Shown piece after piece: positions 33,897 through 42,428 of a stretch of 64,000 nt of DNA. The stretch is taken from positions 184,108 to 248,107 of the forward strand of contig MKVZ01000016.1 of NCBI GenBank assembly GCA_001898995.1, in the 5' to 3' direction. Source of the DNA: Rhizobiales bacterium 63-22 (GTDB lineage: Bacteria; Pseudomonadota; Alphaproteobacteria; Rhizobiales; Rhizobiaceae). The notes under the pieces are model-generated. The model searched no databases, was not told the origin of the DNA, and saw nothing but the letters and a program-made list of their open reading frames with translations. Position numbers and translations under genes: made by a program. How positions within the stretch are numbered: position 1 is the first letter of the stretch; the number at the start of each line of letters is the position of its first letter.

Positions 33897-35087
33897 TTAT
33901 GCAGCCTTGGCGAGAATCCCGTGCGGGTCGAGCACGAACTTCTTCGCCGCGCCGTGGTCGAAGCTCTCGTAACCCTGCGGCGCGTCTTCCAGCGAGATGA
34001 CCTGCGCGTTGACGATCTCGGCGATGTTGAGCCGTCCATGCAGGATCGCCTGCATCAGCTGCCGGTTATATTTCAGCACCGGCGTCTGGCCCGTATGGAA
34101 GGACTGCGCCTTGGCCCAGCCGAGCCCGAAGCGCAGCGACAGGCTGCCGTGCTGGGCGGCCTTGTCGGTCGCACCGGGATCCTCGGTCACGTAAAGACCC
34201 GGAATGCCGATCGAGCCGGCGGCGCGGGTGATCTCCATCATCTGGTTGAGCACGATGGCCGGCTGTTCGCCCCCGCTATGCCCGCGCGCCTCGAAGCCGA
34301 CCGCGTCGATGGCGCTGTCCACCTCGTTGGTGCCGACGACTTCGGCGATCATTTCGCCGAGCGTCCCGTTGGCCGACAGGTCGATCGGCTCGAAGCCGAC
34401 CTTCTTCGCATGGGCGAGGCGCTCCTTGTTGAAGTCGCCGACCATGACCACCGCCGCGCCGAGAATGCGCGCGGAGGCCGCCGCCGCAAGCCCAACCGGC
34501 CCCGCGCCCGCCACATAGACGGTGGAGCCGACGCCGACGCCCGCCTTCACCGCGCCGTGGAAGCCGGTCGGCAGAATATCGGACAGCATGGTGAGATCGC
34601 GAATCTTCTCCATCGCCTTGTCGCGATCGGGGAATTTCAGCAGATTGAAATCGGCATAGGGCACCATGACATAGCGAGCCTGCCCGCCGATCCAGCCGCC
34701 CATGTCGACATAGCCGTAGGCACCGCCGGCGCGCGACGGATTGACCGTCAGGCACACGCCGGTATCCTGCGACTTGCAGCAGCGGCAGCGTCCGCAGGCG
34801 ACATTGAACGGCACCGAAACGATGTCGCCCACGTCGAGCATCTCCACGTCGCCGCCCTTCTCGATGACCTCGCCGGTGATTTCGTGGCCGAGCACCAGAC
34901 CGGGCATGGCCGTCGTGCGGCCGCGCACCATATGCTGGTCCGAGCCGCATATATTGGTGGAAATCACCTTGAGAATGACGCCGTGCTCCAGTTTCCTCCC
35001 GTCGGGCGCCGCCAGCACCGGATCGTCTATGTCATGCACTTCGACCTTGCCGGGCCGCATATAGACCACACCACGGTTCCTGCTCAT
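33897..35087 (-). CDS. fdhA: Glutathione-independent formaldehyde dehydrogenase
   Basis: A 396-residue zinc-dependent alcohol dehydrogenase family member matching the Pseudomonas putida formaldehyde dehydrogenase type. Seen: catalytic-zinc segment TNICGSDQHM, VLGHEITGEV, the four-cysteine structural-zinc loop CGRCRCCKSQDTGVC, and the NAD-binding VYVAGAGPVGLAAAASA. It oxidises formaldehyde to formate with tightly bound NAD. Start at the ATG after GGAGGAG. It is monocistronic here, with no formate dehydrogenase nearby. Confidence 0.9.
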   Translation of the reverse strand: MSRNRGVVYMRPGKVEVHDIDDPVLAAPDGRKLEHGVILKVISTNICGSDQHMVRGRTTAMPGLVLGHEITGEVIEKGGDVEMLDVGDIVSVPFNVACGRCRCCKSQDTGVCLTVNPSRAGGAYGYVDMGGWIGGQARYVMVPYADFNLLKFPDRDKAMEKIRDLTMLSDILPTGFHGAVKAGVGVGSTVYVAGAGPVGLAAAASARILGAAVVMVGDFNKERLAHAKKVGFEPIDLSANGTLGEMIAEVVGTNEVDSAIDAVGFEARGHSGGEQPAIVLNQMMEITRAAGSIGIPGLYVTEDPGATDKAAQHGSLSLRFGLGWAKAQSFHTGQTPVLKYNRQLMQAILHGRLNIAEIVNAQVISLEDAPQGYESFDHGAAKKFVLDPHGILAKAA

Positions 35088-35255
35088 TTCTCCTCCTTCC
35101 GGCCGGCGCGGCCAGCCGTTTATCAAACGTCGCCAAGACCGATAATCCGCCATGAAGACGGACAGCGGCTGGCGAATTCTATCGCGGAAAAAACGCACGC
35201 CTTCTCCGGATCGCGACAGATTTCGTTCCATTCGAGCGCCATTGGGCGCGCGTAT

Positions 35256-36353
35256 TTATTTGGAGCGTCGAATGCGCCGGGACGGGCGGCCTTCCCCGTC
35301 GCCGCTCCTGTGCTCCCCTTTCTGTTCTTCGGCGAGCAGCGACCATGCCGCGATGAACATGGCCGCGATCAGCGGGCCGAGCACGAAGCCGTTGATGCCG
35401 ATGAGCGAGATGCCGCCGATCGTCGAGATCAGCACCACGTAATCGGGCATGCGCGTGCCCTTGCCGACCAGCGGCGGGCGCAGGAGATTGTCGACGAGGC
35501 CGATGACCAGCGTGCCGACCAGCACCAGCACGAGCCCCTTGCCCCAGCTTCCGCTGACGAGGAACCAGATCGCCGCCGGCCCCCAGACCAGCGCCGCGCC
35601 GACGGCGGGCAAAAGGGAGAAGAAGGTCATCATCACGCCCCACAGCAGCGCTGCCTCGATCCCGACCGCCCAGAAGGCGACGCCGCCTATCACGCCCTGC
35701 ACCACGGCGATGATGATGTTGCCCTTGACCGTCGCCCGGATCACGGCGGCGAACTTGTCGAGAAACTGGCGCGTGTAATCGTCGGAGAGCGGTATTGTCC
35801 GCCTGATCGTGCCGCCGAGATCGGCCCCGTCGCGAAACAGGAAGAACAGCAGATAGAGCATGACGCCGAAGCCGACCACGAATTGCAACGTGTTCTGGCC
35901 GAGGCTCACCAGTTGCCCGGCGAAAAGTTGGCTGCCCTGCAAGGCGGCGGAGGAAATGCGCGAACGCCATTCGGCGAAATCGCCGAGCTCGAATCGTTCC
36001 AGCCATTGCTCCAGCCAGCCCGGCAGCACGGAAAGGATGCTGTTGATATAGCCGTTGAGATCGAATTCGCGGCTGCTCAGGCGCTGATAGAGCGTCGTGA
36101 CCTCCTGAACCAGCGAACTGAACACCACCAGCATCGGCAGGATGACGAGCAGGATGCACATCAGCACGGACAGGACGGCCGCGATGCCGCGCCGCCCGCG
36201 CAGGAGGACCACGAGGCGCTGCTGCACCGGATAGAAGATGAGGGCCAGGATCACCGCCCACAGCACCGCGGTATAGTAAGGCAGGAGCAGCCAGGCGAAC
36301 GCGACCGTGATCAATGCCAGAAGAATGTAGAAGCTCGCACGCTGGACGGACAT
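35256..36353 (-). CDS. AI-2E family transporter (PerM/YdiK-like permease)
   Basis: A 365-residue protein of the AI-2E (UPF0118) family with about seven or eight hydrophobic segments, two early ones at about 10-65 and the rest in the C-terminal half. The conserved GTRMPDYVVLISTIGGI and GINGFVLGPLIAAMF blocks are present. Members include the autoinducer-2 exporter TqsA and sodium/proton antiporters, so substrate is open. Start at the ATG (36353) preceded by AGGTGA; a GTG two codons upstream also exists. The C-terminus is basic (RRIRRSK). Confidence 0.85.
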   Translation of the reverse strand: MSVQRASFYILLALITVAFAWLLLPYYTAVLWAVILALIFYPVQQRLVVLLRGRRGIAAVLSVLMCILLVILPMLVVFSSLVQEVTTLYQRLSSREFDLNGYINSILSVLPGWLEQWLERFELGDFAEWRSRISSAALQGSQLFAGQLVSLGQNTLQFVVGFGVMLYLLFFLFRDGADLGGTIRRTIPLSDDYTRQFLDKFAAVIRATVKGNIIIAVVQGVIGGVAFWAVGIEAALLWGVMMTFFSLLPAVGAALVWGPAAIWFLVSGSWGKGLVLVLVGTLVIGLVDNLLRPPLVGKGTRMPDYVVLISTIGGISLIGINGFVLGPLIAAMFIAAWSLLAEEQKGEHRSGDGEGRPSRRIRRSK

Positions 36354-36655
36354 GTTCACTCACCTGACATCAAGGCGTTTCCGGCAAAACTATATAACGG
36401 TTTTGCATTCGGAAATGCGTACAAACGGGAACCGTTCTGTCGCAGACCCTGCCTGCGATTCGCTTTTGGTTCAATAGGCCGCCGCGACGAATTGGCCTCG
36501 CCCGGGCGCACATGCAACCGGAAAAGCAGAGCTTCGCAGCAAAAGGATTGCTCGCGCAATTATATCCGCCATTCAAGCAATTTGATTTCGTATGCCGCTA
36601 ATATTCCGCAAATTCGGGTAAGATCGACAGGGTGAAAACCAGATGGAGAAACGGT
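36354..36655. other. Divergent intergenic region with RIME-like repeat
   Basis: 302 bp between the AI-2E gene and a small secreted protein. The first third carries a RIME-like repeat (36375-36440); the rest is AT-richer promoter DNA (about 36555-36640) with no recognised gene. An open frame across it on the minus strand is an antisense overrun. Confidence 0.55.
36375..36440. repeat. RIME-like repeat copy
   Basis: GCGTTTCCGG...AACGGTTTTGCATTCGGAAATGCG resembles the copy at 45683 (GCATTTCC...CGGTTTTGCGTCCGGAAATGCG) and, more loosely, the reverse complement of 9464-9526. The arms GCGTTTCC (36375-36382) and GGAAATGC (36411-36418) pair imperfectly, giving a long hairpin. Confidence 0.6.
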
Positions 36656-36994
36656 ATGAGAATGACCGTACTTTCTTTGGCCGCGGTGCTGTCGGCTTTT
36701 GCCTTCGGCGCCGAAGCCGCTCCGGTTGGCAATCTCGATCAACCCGCGCAGACCGGGCTGCTCCAGAAGGTCGATTACCGTTGTGGGCCGGGATGGCGTA
36801 TAACGCCGCGCGGCTGCGTGCCCCGGCATCGTCCGCGCTACTGGAGACCGCCCCCGCCTCCGCCTTATTGGGGACATCATCACAGGCATTGGGGACCGCC
36901 GCCTCCGCCTCCGCCGCCTTACTGGAGATACCGTCGGCACAGGGACTGGGGTCCGCCGCCCCCACCTCCGCCGCCGCCGCGTTATTACGACTGA
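36656..36994 (+). CDS. Small secreted Pro/His/Trp-rich protein
   Basis: A 112-residue protein with a signal peptide (about 1-22, ending EAAP), a YRCGPGWRITPRGCVP segment at about 42-57 with two cysteines, and a C-terminal half made of repeated WRPPPPPP, WGPPPPPP and WGPPPPPPP units. The Cys-Gly-Pro-Gly-Trp prefix followed by repeats is like the GCG_CRPN prefix-to-repeats class. Start at the ATG with GGAGA 6 bases upstream. A related protein is encoded at 55604. Function unknown. Confidence 0.7.
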   Translation: MRMTVLSLAAVLSAFAFGAEAAPVGNLDQPAQTGLLQKVDYRCGPGWRITPRGCVPRHRPRYWRPPPPPPYWGHHHRHWGPPPPPPPPYWRYRRHRDWGPPPPPPPPPRYYD

Positions 36995-37012
36995 TCGGGA
37001 ACAGAGACCCCG

Positions 37013-37046
37013 CCGGGGCGGTGCAAGCCGCCCCGGTATTTTATTT
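37013..37046 (+). terminator. Rho-independent terminator
   Basis: CCGGGGCGG (37013-37021) pairs with CCGCCCCGG (37028-37036), 6-base loop, followed by TATTTTATTT. It ends the small secreted protein gene and separates it from xylB. Confidence 0.88.
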
Positions 37047-37129
37047 GCGGTGCAGGGCGGCGTGGAAACATTTGACGCCGCGCCCGTGCGGTGAAACAAG
37101 ACTCCTATCCCATCTGGACAGGAGCGAAC

Positions 37130-38584
37130 ATGTATCTCGGCATCGATCTCGGCACATCCGGCGTCAAGGTACTTCTGATCGACGACGCGCAGCGTCCGGT
37201 CGGTTCGGCGCATGGCGAACTCGACGTATCGCGTCCGCATCATGGCTGGAGCGAGCAGGACCCCGCGCAATGGATCGCGGCCTGCGAAACGGCCATCGAC
37301 GCCCTGCGCAGGGCACACCCGCAGGCGTTTTCCGCCGTCACCGGCATCGGGCTTTCCGGGCAGATGCACGGCGCGACGCTGCTCGACGCGCAGGACCGGG
37401 TGCTGCGCCCCTCCATCCTGTGGAACGACACGCGCAGCCACGCGGAAGCCGCCGAACTCGACGCCGATCCGGCCTTCCGCGCCATCTCCGGCAATATCGT
37501 CTTTCCGGGCTTCACCGCGCCCAAGCTGGTCTGGGTGGCGCGCCATGAGAGTGAAATCTTCGCCCGCACCCGCAAGGTATTGCTGCCGAAGGATTATCTC
37601 CGCCTGTGGCTGACCGGCGAACATGTCTCGGACATGTCCGATGCGGCCGGCACGAGCTGGCTCGACACGGGCCGGCGCCGCTGGTCGGCCGAACTTCTGG
37701 AAAAGACGGGCCTCGACGAAAGCCACATGCCCGGCCTTGCCGAGGGCAGCGATGCGACGGGCCGCTTGCGCGGGGAACTCGCCGCGCGCTGGGGACTTGC
37801 GCACGCCCCCGTGGTCGCCGGCGGCGCGGGCGACAACGCGGCCTCGGCCTGCGGCATGGGCACGGTGAAGCCGGGACAGGCCTTCGTCTCGCTCGGCACG
37901 TCCGGCGTGCTCTTCGCCGCCAACGGCTCCTACCAGCCGAAGCCGGAAAGCGCGGTGCACGCTTTCTGTCACGCTTTGCCCGGCACATGGCACCAGATGG
38001 GCGTGATCCTTTCGGCGGCAAGCAGCCTCAACTGGTACGCCGGCATCACCGGCGCGAGCCCGCAGGCGCTGACGGCGGAACTCGGCGATAGGCTGAAAGC
38101 GCCCGGCGACGTGACCTTCCTGCCCTATCTTTCCGGCGAGCGCACGCCGCACAACGATGCGAAGATACGCGGCGTCTTTGCCGGGCTGGACCACGCATGC
38201 GACCGCACCGCCCTGACGCAGGCCGTGCTCGAAGGCGTCGCCTTCGCCATCCGCGACAATCTCGCCGCGCTGCAATCGGCGGGCACGGAAATCACGTCGC
38301 TGGTCGCGGTCGGCGGAGGATCGCGCTCCGCGTGGTGGCTGAAATCCATCGCCACGGCATTGAACGTGCCTGTCTCCCTGCCGGAAGAAGGCGATTTCGG
38401 CGCCGCCTTCGGCGCGGCGCGGCTGGGGCTGATCGCGGCGACCGGAGCCGATCCCTTCGCGGTCTGCACGCCGCCCCGCACCGCCCGCACGATCGAGCCG
38501 GAGAAGACGCTGCTTGCGGCCTATGACACCGCCTATCGCCGCTATCATGCGCTCTATCCGGCGCTGCGTCCGCTTGAAGGGTGA
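37130..38584 (+). CDS. xylB: Xylulokinase
   Basis: A 484-residue FGGY-family sugar kinase. N-terminal phosphate-binding motif YLGIDLGTSGVKVLLID, the substrate region GLSGQMHGATLLD with ILWNDTR, and the second ATP-binding motif VAVGGGSRSAWWLKSIA are all present, and length is typical. It phosphorylates D-xylulose to xylulose 5-phosphate, which could feed the phosphoketolase encoded 11 kb downstream. Start at the ATG with GGAGCG 5 bases upstream. No xylA is adjacent. Confidence 0.92.
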   Translation: MYLGIDLGTSGVKVLLIDDAQRPVGSAHGELDVSRPHHGWSEQDPAQWIAACETAIDALRRAHPQAFSAVTGIGLSGQMHGATLLDAQDRVLRPSILWNDTRSHAEAAELDADPAFRAISGNIVFPGFTAPKLVWVARHESEIFARTRKVLLPKDYLRLWLTGEHVSDMSDAAGTSWLDTGRRRWSAELLEKTGLDESHMPGLAEGSDATGRLRGELAARWGLAHAPVVAGGAGDNAASACGMGTVKPGQAFVSLGTSGVLFAANGSYQPKPESAVHAFCHALPGTWHQMGVILSAASSLNWYAGITGASPQALTAELGDRLKAPGDVTFLPYLSGERTPHNDAKIRGVFAGLDHACDRTALTQAVLEGVAFAIRDNLAALQSAGTEITSLVAVGGGSRSAWWLKSIATALNVPVSLPEEGDFGAAFGAARLGLIAATGADPFAVCTPPRTARTIEPEKTLLAAYDTAYRRYHALYPALRPLEG

Positions 38585-38610
38585 GATGGCGTAGCCGGCG
38601 TTCGGCCGGC

Positions 38611-39003
38611 TCAGCCTTCAAACGGACTCGTGGTGTCGCGGTCGCGTTCATAGCGCTTCGCGACCGGAAACGGCGGCAGCCAGGATTCCCGCCGGATCGT
38701 CCACAATTCGTAGGTGGGCTGCAATTGGTCCGGGGCATCCAGCGAACCGAGATTCACAATGACTTCGTCGCCGCTGCGCGCGAAAACGGGCGAGCCGCAA
38801 CGCGGGCAGAAAAACCGTCCGTTATAATCGCGCGTTTCGCCTTCCACCGTCACCGCATCGCGAGGGAAAATCCCGGACGCGTGAAAAAGCGCTCCATGGT
38901 GCTTGCGGCAGTCGAGACAGTGGCAGATGCCGACCCGGTGTGGGCGGCCCGACGCCTCAATCCGCACATTGCCGCACAGGCAGCCGCCGGTAAATCGATC
39001 CAT
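38611..39003 (-). CDS. GFA (glutathione-dependent formaldehyde-activating) domain protein
   Basis: A 130-residue zinc protein of the Gfa/CENP-V fold. Ligand cysteines are in GGCLCGNVRIEA, CHCLDCRKHHGALF and FFCPRCGSPVF. Paracoccus Gfa binds glutathione and helps form hydroxymethylglutathione, though many family members have other roles. Last in order behind the sugar operon (67-bp gap), it may be independent. Start at an ATG with GGAGGAG. Confidence 0.85.
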   Translation of the reverse strand: MDRFTGGCLCGNVRIEASGRPHRVGICHCLDCRKHHGALFHASGIFPRDAVTVEGETRDYNGRFFCPRCGSPVFARSGDEVIVNLGSLDAPDQLQPTYELWTIRRESWLPPFPVAKRYERDRDTTSPFEG

Positions 39004-39070
39004 CCTGCATCTCCTCCAAAACGAAAGGATGGATAATTTACGCCAGACGGCACGCGATCGGCAATTCCCG

Positions 39071-40243
39071 TTACAGATTCACCCAGACGCCGTTCTTCTT
39101 CGAGGAACGGACGCAGGCGTCGATGAAGGCGACACCCTTCAACCCGTCGTCCACGGTCGGATAGACCACCGCGCCGTCCGGCTTGCGGCCCTCGCGGTGC
39201 GCCTCGATGGCATCGGCCGCCTCGGTGTAGATGGTGGCGAATGCCTCGATATAGCCTTCCGGGTGGCCCGGCGGAACGCGCGTCACCCGCGCCGCGTCCG
39301 GGCCGGTCCCCGGACCGGCGCGCATGATGAGCCGCTTCTCGCCGCCGAACGGCGCGAACCACAGCCGGTTCGGGTCTTCCTGTGCCCATTCGATGCCGCC
39401 CTTGGTGCCATAGACACGCAGGCGCAGCGCGTTCTCGTTGCCGGGCGCGACCTGACTGCACCAGAGCATCCCCTTCGCCCCGCCTGCGAACCGCAGCATG
39501 ACATGCGCATTGTCGTCGAGACGGCGGCCAGCGACGAAACTGTGAAGATCGGCCGCGAGGCTTTCCAGCGTCAGCCCGGTCACGAAACTGGCGAGATTGA
39601 AGGCGTGCGTGCCGATATCGCCGGTGGAGCCGCCCGGCCCCGACCGCGCCGGATCGGTACGCCAGACCGCCTGTTTCGCACCGGTCTTCTCCACCGGCTC
39701 GGTCAGCCAGTCCTGCGCATATTCCACCTGCACGACGCGGATATCACCCAGTTCGCCATTGGCGATCATGGCGCGTGCCTGCCGCACCAGCGGGTAGCCG
39801 GTGTAATTATGCGTGAGAACGAACAGCGCGCCGCTTTCGTCGGCGAGCTTCTTCAGCTTCCTCGCATCCGACAGCGTCGCGGTCAGCGGCTTGTCGCAGA
39901 TGACATGGATGCCCCGTTTCAGGAACTCCTTCGCCACGTCGTAATGCAGATGGTTGGGCGTGACGATCGAAACGGCCTCGATGCCGCCCTTCAGCCGCGC
40001 CTCGCGGATCGCCATCGCCTTGTAGTCGGAATAGATGCGGTCCTCTGCGAGGCCAAGCGAGCGCCCCGATTCCAGCGCCGTTTCCGGCGTGGACGACAGC
40101 GCGCCCGCGACAAGCTCGAACCGGTTGTCGAGCCGCGCCGCCATGCGGTGCACGCCGCCGATGAGTGCACCCGAACCGCCGCCCACCATGCCGAACCGGA
40201 TGCGCGGGTGGGCGGGTTCCTGCTTCTTCGCTTCGATGGTCAT
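39071..40243 (-). CDS. Gfo/Idh/MocA family oxidoreductase
   Basis: A 390-residue NAD(P)-dependent sugar or cyclitol dehydrogenase. The Rossmann motif is RFGMVGGGSGALIGGVH (about 15-31); the family's EKP-type catalytic Lys lies in VICDKPLTATL; GGSTGDIGTHAFNLASFV carries the conserved Asp-His. It follows the isomerase gene after only 7 bases, so both act in the same catabolic route. The substrate is probably a cyclitol or keto-sugar imported by the adjacent ABC system; which one is not visible. Confidence 0.85.
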   Translation of the reverse strand: MTIEAKKQEPAHPRIRFGMVGGGSGALIGGVHRMAARLDNRFELVAGALSSTPETALESGRSLGLAEDRIYSDYKAMAIREARLKGGIEAVSIVTPNHLHYDVAKEFLKRGIHVICDKPLTATLSDARKLKKLADESGALFVLTHNYTGYPLVRQARAMIANGELGDIRVVQVEYAQDWLTEPVEKTGAKQAVWRTDPARSGPGGSTGDIGTHAFNLASFVTGLTLESLAADLHSFVAGRRLDDNAHVMLRFAGGAKGMLWCSQVAPGNENALRLRVYGTKGGIEWAQEDPNRLWFAPFGGEKRLIMRAGPGTGPDAARVTRVPPGHPEGYIEAFATIYTEAADAIEAHREGRKPDGAVVYPTVDDGLKGVAFIDACVRSSKKNGVWVNL

Positions 40244-40250
40244 GATGCCC

Positions 40251-41315
40251 TCACACTTTGTCGGAAAGGCCCAGCATACGCCGGTTGGCTGCGTCGTCCG
40301 CGCCGCTGGCTGCGAAATCGTCGAACGCCTTTTCGGTGACGCGGATGATATGCGCCTTCACGAATTCCGCGCCCTCGCGCGCGCCGTCTTCCGGGTGCTT
40401 CAGCGCGCATTCCCATTCGACCACGGCCCAGCCGTCGAAATCGTTGGCCGCCATCTTCGAAAACACCGCGCCGAAATCCACCTGCCCGTCGCCGAGGGAA
40501 CGGAAGCGCCCGGCGCGCTCGACCCAGCCCTGATAACCGCCATAGACGCCCTGCCGCCCTGTCGGGTTGAACTCCGCGTCCTTGACGTGGAACATCCTGA
40601 TACGGTCCTTGTAGATGTCGATATTGTCGAGATAATCGAGGCATTGCAGCACGTAATGCGACGGATCGTAGAGCATGTTTGCGTGCGGATGCTGCTTCAC
40701 GCGGTCGAGGAACATCTCGAACGTCACCCCGTCATGCAGGTCCTCGCCGGGATGGATTTCATAGCAGATATCCACGCCGTGCTCGTCGGCATGGTCGAGG
40801 ATCGGCAGCCAGCGCCGCGCCAGTTCGTCGAACGCCGTCTCCACCAGACCGGCGGGGCGCTGCGGCCACGGATAGAAGAAGGGCCAGGCCAGCGCGCCGG
40901 AAAACGACGCCTGCGCGCGGAGGCCGAGATTGCGCGAGGCGCGGATCGCCATCTTCACCTGTTCCACGGCCCATTCCTGCCGCGCCCGCGGATTGCCGCG
41001 CACTTCCGGCGCGGCAAAGCCGTCGAAAGCCTCGTCATAGGCCGGATGGACGGCAACGAGCTGGCCCTGCAGATGGGTGGAAAGCTCCGTCACCTCGACG
41101 CCGTTCTCATTGGCAACTCCCATGAACTCGTCGCAGTAATCTTTTGATTCGGAAGCCTTTTTGAGGTCGATCAGCTGGCTCGCCCATGTGGGCACCTGCA
41201 CCCCGGCATAGCCCTTGGCGGCGGCCCATCGGGTGATGCCGTCCCATGTGTTGAACGGCGGCGCATCGCCTGCGAACTGTCCGAGGAAAATGCCCGGTCC
41301 CTTGATCGTCTTCAT
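40251..41315 (-). CDS. Sugar phosphate isomerase/epimerase family protein
   Basis: A 354-residue TIM-barrel protein of the xylose isomerase-like AP endonuclease 2 superfamily. Metal-site blocks can be seen: VDICYEIHPGEDLHDG, NMLYDPSHYVLQ, FHVKDAEFNPTG and VVEWECAL. Start at the ATG after GGAGG; the frame extends upstream without such a site. With the oxidoreductase it looks like a keto-sugar or inositol-type dehydrogenase/isomerase pair. Confidence 0.85.
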   Translation of the reverse strand: MKTIKGPGIFLGQFAGDAPPFNTWDGITRWAAAKGYAGVQVPTWASQLIDLKKASESKDYCDEFMGVANENGVEVTELSTHLQGQLVAVHPAYDEAFDGFAAPEVRGNPRARQEWAVEQVKMAIRASRNLGLRAQASFSGALAWPFFYPWPQRPAGLVETAFDELARRWLPILDHADEHGVDICYEIHPGEDLHDGVTFEMFLDRVKQHPHANMLYDPSHYVLQCLDYLDNIDIYKDRIRMFHVKDAEFNPTGRQGVYGGYQGWVERAGRFRSLGDGQVDFGAVFSKMAANDFDGWAVVEWECALKHPEDGAREGAEFVKAHIIRVTEKAFDDFAASGADDAANRRMLGLSDKV

Positions 41316-41340
41316 CGAAAACCTCCACATCGCAACGCGG

Positions 41341-41368
41341 ATGCGCCCGCCCCGAAAGGCGGGCGCAT
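41341..41368. other. Hairpin after the sugar-binding-protein gene
   Basis: ATGCGCCCGCC pairs with GGCGGGCGCAT (11-bp stem, 6-base loop), 8 bases past the binding-protein stop on the minus strand and before the isomerase gene. No T-run is present. It probably protects the upstream message or gives partial termination. Confidence 0.6.
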
Positions 41369-41376
41369 GATTGGTA

Positions 41377-42348
41377 TCAGAACGGCGAATCCGGGAAGTA
41401 GAACTGCTTCGCGTTTTTCTTGTCGATGAGCGTGGCATCGAGGATATAGCTGCCGTTCACCGCCACATGATCGTAGAGATGCGCGGCGGTGATCTCCATC
41501 GCCGTCGCCACCATGGACGGCGGATAGAGCACGTCGACCGGCACGAGCTTGTCGCCGTCCATCACCTTCTTGACCATGTCCTTCGAGCCGGCGCCGCCGA
41601 TGATATACTTGATATCCGTGCGCTTGGCCTGCTCGATCGCCTGCAACACGCCGACGGCCATGTCGTCGTCCTGGCACCAGACCACGTCGATCTTCGGATA
41701 TTTGGTCAGGTAGTCCTGCATCACGCGGAAGGCGTCGTCACGGTTCCAGTTGCCGTATTGGCGGTCGAGAACCTTGACGTTGGAGCCGGCGATGCCCTTG
41801 TCGAAGCCGTCCTGACGCTGCTGGTCGATGGGGATCGGCAGGCCGCGGATGACGACCACCTTCGCGTCCGGCGTGGTCTTCTTGATATAGGCGCCGGCGA
41901 CCTCGCCCATGGCGGTGTTGTTGCCGGCGAGATAGAGGTCACGGATCGAATTGTCGTTGTTGCTCGGCGCGCGGTCCACCAGCGCGACGAAGGTGCCCTT
42001 GTCCTTGATTTCCTTGATGGCGTTGACCAGCGGATCGGGATCGGAAGGCAGCACCACCAGCGCGTCCAGCCCCTGTACCGACAGGTCCTGCAACGCATTG
42101 GCCTGACTGGCGGCGTCCGGCGAGGTCTTGACGATGACGTTCAGGCCCGGATGCTCGGCCATCAGCAGCTTGGCCACGCGCTCGGCGTGATAGACCACGC
42201 CCGCCGTCCAGCCATGGTCGGCGGCCGGTATGGAGACGCCGATGGTCATTTTCTTTTCGTCCGCCTGCGCCAGCCCCGTGAAAGCCCCCAAGGCCAGTGC
42301 CCCCGTCGCCAGCGCGGCGAATGCGAGTCCCATAAGTTTCCTGTGCAT
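41377..42348 (-). CDS. Sugar ABC transporter substrate-binding protein (RbsB-like)
   Basis: A 323-residue periplasmic binding protein with a signal peptide ending AQADEK and the type 1 fold of CUT2 systems (MTIGVSIPAADHGWTAGVVY, LDALVVLPSDPDPLVNAI, VVWCQDDDMAVGVL). GGAGGAAAAC precedes the ATG. Ligand is uncertain: pentose, inositol-like cyclitol or another sugar. It is third in the operon, after the ATPase and permease. Confidence 0.9.
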   Translation of the reverse strand: MHRKLMGLAFAALATGALALGAFTGLAQADEKKMTIGVSIPAADHGWTAGVVYHAERVAKLLMAEHPGLNVIVKTSPDAASQANALQDLSVQGLDALVVLPSDPDPLVNAIKEIKDKGTFVALVDRAPSNNDNSIRDLYLAGNNTAMGEVAGAYIKKTTPDAKVVVIRGLPIPIDQQRQDGFDKGIAGSNVKVLDRQYGNWNRDDAFRVMQDYLTKYPKIDVVWCQDDDMAVGVLQAIEQAKRTDIKYIIGGAGSKDMVKKVMDGDKLVPVDVLYPPSMVATAMEITAAHLYDHVAVNGSYILDATLIDKKNAKQFYFPDSPF

Positions 42349-42428
42349 GTTTTCCTCCTCCCAAAAGAGTGTCTTGCCTTAAATCCTCCGCCCGGAACCG
42401 CGCCGCGATTCCGCCGGTATCCTGCCCG

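Noticed and set aside
36560..38548. 662-codon minus-strand frame opposite xylB and the small secreted protein
   Set aside because: It overlaps a clear xylulokinase on the other strand and has no recognisable motif.
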